Of a DNA stretch of 64,000 bases, positions 58,492 through 64,000 are shown piece after piece. Within the stretch, counting starts at the first letter, position 1, and each line of letters opens with the position of its first letter. The notes beneath the pieces were generated by a model. The model searched no databases and had not been told where the DNA came from. It saw nothing but the letters and a program-made list of their open reading frames with translations. The position numbers were made by a program, and so were the translations under genes. The stretch spans positions 558,001 through 622,000 of the forward strand of contig NZ_JACHMP010000001.1 in NCBI RefSeq assembly GCF_014204985.1, in the 5' to 3' direction. Origin of the DNA: Streptosporangium becharense (GTDB taxonomy: Bacteria > Actinomycetota > Actinomycetes > Streptosporangiales > Streptosporangiaceae).

Positions 58492-59355
58492 TCAGGAGCG
58501 TCCGGCCTCCCCCGCCGGGGGCACCACGACCAGCGGGCAGGCAGCGTGGTGGAGCATGGAGTGGCTCACCGAGCCCAGCACCAGCCCGGCCAGGCCGCCG
58601 CGTCCGCGCGAGCCCACGACCAGCAGCCCGGCACGGGTCGAGGCGTCCCGCAGCGCGTCGACCGGGTGCCCCTCCTCGGACTGCTCGACGACCTTGACGT
58701 CCGGATACCGCTCGCCCCACCCGGCCAGGGCCTCGGCCAGCACCCGCCGCTCCTCCTCGGCCGTCTCCCCCACGGGCGGCGGGGGAAGGGGCCCGCCCAC
58801 GCCGGGCCGCTCCCAGGCGTGGATCGCCCGCAGGCCGGTGCCGCGCAGCGACGCCTCGGCGAAGGCGAAGGCGAGGGCGTCCGCGCCGGCCGGGGAGCCG
58901 TCGACCCCGACGACCACCTCACCGTCCGGCCGCTCGGGCACGTCGCGCACGACGACCACCGGGCACCGGGCCTGGCCGGACACCCCCAGCGCGACCGAGC
59001 CGAGCAACATGCCGCGGAAACCGCCCAGTCCGTGACTGCCGACCACCAGGAGCTCCGCGTCCCCGGCGGCCTCGATCAGGGCCGACCGGGGGTCGCCGGG
59101 AAGCAGCCGCGACTCCGCCTCGACCCGGGGGTTCTCCCGGCGGGCCCGCTCCAGCGCGTCCGTCACCATGGAGGTGGCCCCGTCGCGCATCCACTTGGCC
59201 ACGGAGGCGTAGCGGCCGTCCTCCGGGGTCTCCAGGGGCCAGGCCGGCATGACGTGCACGACCCTCAGGGATGTGCCGCGCACCCCCGCCTCCCGCGCCG
59301 CCCAGCCCGCGGCCGCCAGACCTGCCGGCGAACCGTCGACTCCCACTACGATCAT
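58492..59355 (-). CDS. Universal stress protein, tandem UspA domains
   Basis: A 287-residue protein with two UspA domains (about 1-140 and 148-287). Each begins with the beta-1 strand VVGVDGSPAG and each has the ATP-binding GxxGx9G[S/T] loop: VVGSHGLGGFRGMLLGSVA and VVGSRGRGGLAGLVLGSVS. Such tandem ATP-binding USPs are induced in hypoxia and dormancy in mycobacteria (Rv2623 type). The ATG follows GGAGG. It is downstream of the P-type ATPase on the same strand. Confidence 0.93.
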   Translation of the reverse strand: MIVVGVDGSPAGLAAAGWAAREAGVRGTSLRVVHVMPAWPLETPEDGRYASVAKWMRDGATSMVTDALERARRENPRVEAESRLLPGDPRSALIEAAGDAELLVVGSHGLGGFRGMLLGSVALGVSGQARCPVVVVRDVPERPDGEVVVGVDGSPAGADALAFAFAEASLRGTGLRAIHAWERPGVGGPLPPPPVGETAEEERRVLAEALAGWGERYPDVKVVEQSEEGHPVDALRDASTRAGLLVVGSRGRGGLAGLVLGSVSHSMLHHAACPLVVVPPAGEAGRS

Positions 59356-59446
59356 GCTGTCCTCCAGGTGTTCATGATTCTCATCCCATCATCCGGCAGC
59401 CCGCGGGTGCCCCCGCCGCGGACCCCGCCGGCGCGTTCCCCGGCCG

Positions 59447-59537
59447 GGGTGCCGCGAGCCCGTGGGACCCGCCTCAGGCGGGGGCACGGCCAGGGTGCCG
59501 TGAGCCCGTGGGACCCGCCTCAGGCGGGGGCACGGCC
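59447..59537. repeat. 46-bp tandem duplication at the P-type ATPase 3' end
   Basis: A 45-bp segment starting GGGTGCCG[C/T]GAGCCCGTGG is repeated at 59447-59491 and 59493-59537 with one mismatch and one spacer base. The right copy contains the ATPase stop codon and last codons; the left copy is beyond the stop and repeats it. Each copy contains CCCGCC-TCA-GGCGGG, a hairpin that may terminate transcription, so the terminator has been doubled. Confidence 0.85.
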
Positions 59538-61982
59538 GCCGGGACGCCGGGCGAGGTCGCACAGCAGCGGGGTGAGGACCGCCGCGGCCAGGGCCGTTCC
59601 CCACCCGGCCGCGGGCAGCGGCACCAGGGCGAGCGGAGCGCCGAGCGCGGGCACGAGGGTGACGAGCACCTGGAGCAGGGCGGTGACGGCGACGGCGGCC
59701 AGGAGCGCGCGGCCGTGCCACCATCCCGGCTCGAAGGTCCACCGGCGGGCCCGCACGACGTAGGCGAGGGTCAGCCGGGCCATGACCAGCGCGAGAACCG
59801 CCTGGGTACGGACCTGTTCCTCGTTCCAGCCCATCCTCCGGGCGGCCTCGACCGCGGCGATCACGAGCAGGGCGACGATCGACGACCGCACCGCGACCCT
59901 GCGGATCACCGTGCCCGACAGCAGGCCGTCGTGTCGCGGCCGGAGCGCCAGCGGGTCTCCCGCGGGCCGGTCGACGCCGAGCGCGATGGCGGGGATGCCG
60001 TCGAGCGCCAGGTTGATCCAGAGCAGGTGGACAGGGAGTAGCGGGACGACCAGTTCCGGCCAGAGGACGAGGCCGGCGAGCACCAGAATGATCTCCGCCA
60101 GGTTGCCGGTCAGCAGATAGCCGATCATCGAGGCGACGTTGTGGTGAAGGCGGCGCCCCTCGCGGATCCCGGTGACGATGGTGCCGAGCTCACCGTTGGT
60201 GACCACGACGGCGGCGGCCTCCCGGGCGACGTCGGTCCCCTCCTCGCCCGCCATCGCCACGCCCACGTCCGCGTGGCGGAGCGCGGGCGCGTCGTTGACC
60301 CCGTCACCGGTCATGGTGACGACCTCGCCGTGCGCGCGCAGCGTGCGGACCAGGTCGAGCTTGGTGGAGGGGTCCACGCGAGCCAGGACGGTCGCCCCGC
60401 GCAACAGCGCGGCCCTGCCGTCGCCGTCGCCCGCCGCGTCGAGGGACGCGCCGGTGACCACGGGCCCGGGCTCGATGCCGACCTCGTCGGCGACGGCCCG
60501 GGCGGTGTCACCGTGGTCTCCGGTCACCATCATGACCCGGATGCCGGCGGACCGGCAGTCGGCGACCGCCCGCAGCGCCGACGGCCTGATCTCATCGCGG
60601 AGCCCCACCAGGCCGAGCGGTCGCAGGTCCCCGGCGTCCAGGTCACCAGTGTCCCCCTCGGCCAGCGCGAGCACCCGCAGCCCCTTCCCGGTGAGGTCGC
60701 CCACGGCCTCGGCCAGCCGCCGGGTCCGCTCACCGGGCACGCAGCGGGCCAGCACGACCTCCGGTGCCCCCTTCACCGTGAGCACGGGCCCCTCGGTCAC
60801 CACGGCCATGGACCGGGTCTCCGCGTCGAAGGGCCGGCTGGCCAGACGCTCCTCACCCGCGGCCGGCCGCACCCCGTGTTCCTCGGCCGCCGCCCGCAGC
60901 GCCACGTCGACGGCGTCGCCCAGCCCGTCGCGGGCGTCGTTGCAGCGCAGCGCCGCCCGCCACAGGTCCGCGCCGGGCACCTCCACCCGGTCGACGACGG
61001 TGAGCCGCCCGGTGGTCAGCGTCCCCGTCTTGTCGGAGGCGACGACGGTGGTGGCGCCGAGGGCCTCGATCGCCGACAGCCGCCGGACGATCACCCCCAG
61101 CCCGGCCATCCGCTGGGAGCCCAGAGCCAGCGCGGTGGTGACCGCGGCGGCGAGGCTCTCGGGGACCGCGGCGATCGCCAGCGCGACCCCGGCCAGCACG
61201 ATGTCGAGCAGCGCGGCCTCGCCCCGTACGACCCGGGTCAGGCCCATCAGGACCATGACGACGCCCGCTGCCAGCGCGAGCAGGCCGATCCGCCGGGACG
61301 CCTGGGCCAGGTCCGCCTCCAGCGGCCCCTTGGACCCGCCCTCCAAGGCACCGGCGATGCGTCCCATCTCGGTCTCGGCGCCGGTCCGCTCCACCAGGGC
61401 CACCCCCGAGCCGCGGACCACGAGAGTGCCGGAGAACAGCTCCCCGTCCCGGTCGCCCAGCGGCGTACCCGGACCGGTCTCGCCTCCGGCCCGCTTGTCG
61501 GCCGACTGCGACTCCCCCGTCAGCACGGCCTCGTCGACGGCCAGGGCACTCGCCCGGAGCAGCCGGGCGTCGGCGGGCACCCGGTCACCGGCCGCGACCT
61601 CGACCAGGTCACCGGGCACGACCTCGGCGGCCGGGAGACGCCGGGTCACACCGTCGCGCCTGACCTTGGCCATCGGCGCGGTGAGCGTGCGCAGCGCGTG
61701 GACCGCCTGGTCGGCCTTGACCTCCTGGCTGACCCCGATGACCACGTTCACCAGCAGGATCGCGAGAATCGCCACACCTTCGGGCACCTCGGCCAGTACC
61801 ACCAGCGTCACCAGCCCGGCGATCAGCAACAGGATCGACAACGGGTCGGCGAGCTGCCGCACCGCGCGGGCGAGCACGGTGGGCGGCCGGGAACGCGGCA
61901 ACTCATTGGGACCGTGCTCCTCCAGCAGCCGGACGGCCTCGGTTCCGCTCAGTCCCGGCATGGTGTCCGCGTCGGTGTGCAT
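59520..61982 (-). CDS. Cation-translocating P-type ATPase (P2/calcium-type, CtpF-like)
   Basis: An 820-residue pump. Order: N-terminal cation ATPase domain (GLSGTEAVRLLEEHGPNELP), helices 1-2, actuator loop with VDEAVLTGES (TGES), helices 3-4 with AAVPESLAA (the PE[SG]L metal-site motif of calcium-type pumps), the phosphorylation site SDKTGT, nucleotide domain, hinge TMTGDGVNDAPAL, and six C-terminal helices. It lacks N-terminal heavy-metal domains and a CPx motif, which excludes P1B pumps. Mycobacterial CtpF, a DosR-regulon member, has the same type. Cation not proven. Confidence 0.92.
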   Translation of the reverse strand: MHTDADTMPGLSGTEAVRLLEEHGPNELPRSRPPTVLARAVRQLADPLSILLLIAGLVTLVVLAEVPEGVAILAILLVNVVIGVSQEVKADQAVHALRTLTAPMAKVRRDGVTRRLPAAEVVPGDLVEVAAGDRVPADARLLRASALAVDEAVLTGESQSADKRAGGETGPGTPLGDRDGELFSGTLVVRGSGVALVERTGAETEMGRIAGALEGGSKGPLEADLAQASRRIGLLALAAGVVMVLMGLTRVVRGEAALLDIVLAGVALAIAAVPESLAAAVTTALALGSQRMAGLGVIVRRLSAIEALGATTVVASDKTGTLTTGRLTVVDRVEVPGADLWRAALRCNDARDGLGDAVDVALRAAAEEHGVRPAAGEERLASRPFDAETRSMAVVTEGPVLTVKGAPEVVLARCVPGERTRRLAEAVGDLTGKGLRVLALAEGDTGDLDAGDLRPLGLVGLRDEIRPSALRAVADCRSAGIRVMMVTGDHGDTARAVADEVGIEPGPVVTGASLDAAGDGDGRAALLRGATVLARVDPSTKLDLVRTLRAHGEVVTMTGDGVNDAPALRHADVGVAMAGEEGTDVAREAAAVVVTNGELGTIVTGIREGRRLHHNVASMIGYLLTGNLAEIILVLAGLVLWPELVVPLLPVHLLWINLALDGIPAIALGVDRPAGDPLALRPRHDGLLSGTVIRRVAVRSSIVALLVIAAVEAARRMGWNEEQVRTQAVLALVMARLTLAYVVRARRWTFEPGWWHGRALLAAVAVTALLQVLVTLVPALGAPLALVPLPAAGWGTALAAAVLTPLLCDLARRPGGRAPA

Positions 61983-62312
61983 GGGACCAGGAGATCATCG
62001 CGACGGCGACCGGATCGTGAGGCGAAGGCCACCGGCACGCGGGACCTTCGACCCGCCCTGCCCGCACCTGTGCCCGCTCTGTCGGACCCCGCCCTGTCTG
62101 TGTCGTCTCGTATGTGCCGTCCTTTCTGTGCCGTTCTACGCCTGCTCTGCCCGCGTCTGGTCCGCGCGTGCCCGGTCCCGGCGGCCCTGCGTGGGCCCCG
62201 TTCCACCGGTGCCCGGCGTCGGCGCTCCAGCGGCGTCCGGTGCCGGCGCTCCGCCAATACTCCGGCGGTGCCCGGTGCCGGCGCTCCGCCGACGCTCCGT
62301 CGACATCTGGAG
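61983..62312. other. Intergenic region with GGCGCTCC repeats, upstream of the ATPase
   Basis: About 330 bp between leftward genes. No gene is supported. From about 62210 to 62300 a degenerate unit around GTGCCGGCGCTCCGCC occurs three times, with shorter related pieces. Nearer the ATPase, a DosR-like dyad is listed separately. Confidence 0.45.
62041..62054. promoter_or_regulatory. DosR/DevR-type operator candidate upstream of the P-type ATPase
   Basis: GGGACCTTCGACCC fits the core pattern GGGnCnnnnGnCCC of DosR/DevR (OsdR) boxes known from mycobacteria and Streptomyces. It lies 59 bp upstream of the ATPase start, a plausible activator position. The flanking genes are homologues of DosR-regulated types, which raises the prior. 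A GC-rich genome yields such matches by chance, so binding needs testing. Confidence 0.5.
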
Positions 62313-63305
62313 TCAGCGTTCCTCCAGGATCTCCGAGATCGGCCGCCGTACGCCCTTGCTCTGGTCGAAGGTCACTCCCAGCCGCATGATCATCTGGGGG
62401 TACTCGTCCGAGCACACCTCCTGCCGCAGGAACTCCCGCAGGTGGAACATCTCCAGCGCCTGGGTGTGGAAGGCCGCGCTGACCCCGTACGCCGAGGCGT
62501 GCAGCAGCACGCGCTGCAACGCCTGACCGGCGGTGATCCAGTCTTTCCTGGAGTCCGTCACCGTGGTCAGGATCGCCACCAGGCCGGTGGAGGTGGAGAA
62601 GAACTGGTCGGCACCGCTGCCCCACGGGTGGCCGTGCGCGTAGTCGCGCTGGGCGAAGTGCGGGCGGGTCCTTCTGGGCTCGCGAGGGTAGCCCTGCGCC
62701 GGGACGCCGTCGCCGCGCGGGCTTCCGGGAGGCTGGGCCCAGCGGATCACCTCCAGGGTGAGCAGCCGGTCGGCCCCCTGCGCGTCCTGGGCCGCGCAGG
62801 TGAGCGCGGCCACCACCCGGACGGCGGCCTCGGAGCGGACCGGTGTCAGGCGCGCTCCCTCGGCGCCCGCCTGCGCCACCAGCTCGTCGGCGAGCCGGTC
62901 GGGCACCGGCAGGTCGGTGAACCCGGCCCGGTGGGTGCGGCGGTGCTCGATCTCGGCGTACAGCAGCCGGGTGTGCTCGTCGGCGGTGACGGCCGGTCCC
63001 ACGCGCACCGTCGCCAGCAGGGCGGGGCGGTCCGGGTCGGGCAGCACGCGCGTCCGCGGTTCGTACCCCAGCTTGCGCAGCGCGAGCCGCAGATTCATCA
63101 GGGCCGCGCCGCAGCTGATCAGGAGCTCGCGTCCCGCGGGGTCGCCGACCCGCAGCTTCCGCTCACTGTCGGCGCGCAGGGCGATCTCGTCACCGTCGAC
63201 GGCGAAGGTCCATGGCTGGGTGTTGTGCACCGACGGCGCCCACCGGGCGGCCTGCACCGCCGTCCTGATCGCCGCGGTGATCTCCTGGGTCGTTCGGGTG
63301 GTCAT
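62313..63305 (-). CDS. Acg-like nitroreductase-family protein
   Basis: A 330-residue flavin nitroreductase fold of the double-domain Acg class. Marks are AARWAPSVHNTQPWTFAVDGDEIALRAD (N-terminal FMN region), HRRTHRAGFTDLPVPD and the second-half AGQALQRVLLHASAYGVSAAFHTQALEM. Mycobacterial Acg (Rv2032) binds FMN but may lack reductase activity and is strongly DosR-induced. The ATG overlaps the upstream CBS-BON stop (ATGA) behind GGAGGTGGA, so the two are one transcription unit. Confidence 0.88.
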   Translation of the reverse strand: MTTRTTQEITAAIRTAVQAARWAPSVHNTQPWTFAVDGDEIALRADSERKLRVGDPAGRELLISCGAALMNLRLALRKLGYEPRTRVLPDPDRPALLATVRVGPAVTADEHTRLLYAEIEHRRTHRAGFTDLPVPDRLADELVAQAGAEGARLTPVRSEAAVRVVAALTCAAQDAQGADRLLTLEVIRWAQPPGSPRGDGVPAQGYPREPRRTRPHFAQRDYAHGHPWGSGADQFFSTSTGLVAILTTVTDSRKDWITAGQALQRVLLHASAYGVSAAFHTQALEMFHLREFLRQEVCSDEYPQMIMRLGVTFDQSKGVRRPISEILEER

Positions 63306-63994
63306 GGCTCCACCTCCGTCATGGATGTCACGGACACGAGAGGCTGAACCCGGGCCAGGTCGTCGCATCGGTGGGTCAGGTGGTTCTCGACGTCGAGGAC
63401 GCCGTCTATCCCGCGGACGGCCGCGACCAGAAGCGAGCTCTGCGAATGCAGTCCTACCCTGCCCGACAGGGTCAGCACCCCTTCTTCGACCCGGGTGGCC
63501 AGTTCGCTCCGGTCGACGCCCAGGCGGTCGCAGAGCGCGGTGACCTCACGGTCGATCTCCGTCGCGGGGCGGACGAAGACCTTGAGCAGGTCGCTCCGGC
63601 GGACCGCACCGACCAGGCGCCCGGTGACCGCGTCGATCACGGGAAGCTGCTTGATCCGGTGCCGACGCATCATCCGGGCCGCGTCCCGGACGGGAGTGCC
63701 CCGCGTGACGGTGATCGCGGGAGCGGTCATGATCTCTCCCGCCGTGGTGCCCGCCGCCTTGCGGCGTTCCTCGCGCTTCCTGCGACCGGCGAAGACGGCA
63801 CCCGCGTGCATGCGCAGCTCGGTCTCCTTGAGCAGCAGGTCGTCCTCGGAGACCACGCCGATGGGCCGTCCGTCGGCGTCCACGACGGTGACCGCGCCGA
63901 CCTCGAAGCGCCGCATGGCGTCGACGACCTCGATGAACGACGTCTCCGGCCGGACCGCGACCGCCACGGAGCCCATGACATCCTTGACCTTCAT
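63302..63994 (-). CDS. CBS-pair plus BON domain protein
   Basis: A 230-residue cytosolic protein. Two CBS motifs form a Bateman module: MKVKDVMGSVAVAVRPETSFIEVVDAMRRFEVGAVTVVDADGRPIGVVSEDDLL (1-60) and AGEIMTAPAITVTRGTPVRDAARMMRRHRIKQLPVIDAVTGRLVGAVRRSDLL (about 85-138). Residues about 145-215 are a BON domain (LATRVEEGVLTLSGRVGLHSQSSLLVAAVRGIDGVLDVENHL). CBS pairs sense adenine nucleotides; DosR-regulated Hrp1 is a CBS protein of this sort. The promoter lies at or beyond the window end. Confidence 0.92.
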   Translation of the reverse strand: MKVKDVMGSVAVAVRPETSFIEVVDAMRRFEVGAVTVVDADGRPIGVVSEDDLLLKETELRMHAGAVFAGRRKREERRKAAGTTAGEIMTAPAITVTRGTPVRDAARMMRRHRIKQLPVIDAVTGRLVGAVRRSDLLKVFVRPATEIDREVTALCDRLGVDRSELATRVEEGVLTLSGRVGLHSQSSLLVAAVRGIDGVLDVENHLTHRCDDLARVQPLVSVTSMTEVEP

Positions 63995-64000
63995 CGAATA

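Noticed and set aside
60141-63347. 1068-codon plus-strand frame opposite the ATPase and nitroreductase genes
   Set aside because: It crosses two recognised genes and their intergenic space in antisense, with low-complexity composition and no ribosome site; a composition shadow.
1-64000. tRNA, rRNA or intact insertion sequences
   Set aside because: No cloverleaf-like conserved arms, rRNA segments or transposase motifs with flanking inverted repeats were recognised by eye; a tRNAscan/Infernal run would be decisive.

Overview
This is a high-GC actinomycete chromosome segment, most consistent with a Streptosporangiales-type organism. The evidence is strong G/C bias at third codon positions, many GTG/TTG starts, GGAGG-type ribosome binding sites, abundant lipoproteins and secreted glycoside hydrolases, and a Zur-type zinc-free ribosomal protein cluster. 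I see no rRNA, tRNA, CRISPR array, prophage or intact insertion sequence. Functions are assigned from motifs and remembered families; no database search was run.

Layout. 1-9.2 kb: partial LOG-family gene, an aminotransferase, a beta-hydroxyacid dehydrogenase, a small secreted protein, a large membrane-anchored NACHT NTPase with an N-terminal HTH, a PAP2-like membrane protein and aminopeptidase P. 9.2-12.8 kb: a methyltransferase, then a divergent zinc-starvation locus. One arm is rpmG-rpmE2-rpmB-rpsN-rpmF and the other is an MRF-like (CobW-related) gene plus rpsR, with a Zur-like palindrome between them. 13-16.7 kb: acyl-CoA dehydrogenase, TPR protein and a GntR/UTRA regulator. 16.8-23 kb: an N-acetylhexosamine/chitooligosaccharide-type uptake operon (binding protein, two permeases, no ATPase, GH20, CBM3-GH16). 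23-32.7 kb: HxlR/DoxX pair, lipoprotein, a decayed ArsR gene, a P450 without ExxR, an RTX protein, a PrmC-like methyltransferase, an esterase lipoprotein and a kinase fold that has lost the DFG aspartate.

33-43.2 kb: a LacI-controlled sugar locus with a second ABC system, a GH127 beta-L-arabinofuranosidase and a 1341-residue secreted multidomain glycosidase. 43.4-46.1 kb: a cell-surface locus that looks like an actinobacterial version of the Firmicutes WxL/WxLIP system: two divergent WxL-like secreted proteins and one DUF916-like membrane-anchored partner. 46.4-54.8 kb: Vgb-type propeller, GAF/PAS/PP2C phosphatase, SulP transporter, TetR with twin operators, SnoaL-like protein, a secreted repeat protein and a VOC protein. 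55-58.3 kb: two methyltransferases and a canonical P450. 58.5-64 kb: universal stress protein, P-type ATPase, Acg-like nitroreductase and CBS-BON protein. These are the same protein types as the mycobacterial DosR dormancy regulon, and there is a DosR-like dyad upstream of the ATPase.

The most unusual items are the WxL-like locus, the NACHT protein, the dormancy-like block, the degenerate P-loop of the MRF-like protein, and three proteins or genes with lost key residues or a truncation (P450 at 26.1 kb, kinase at 31.4 kb, ArsR at 25.4 kb). Intergenic regions also carry several 14-16 bp tandem repeats and direct repeats sitting at gene 3' ends.
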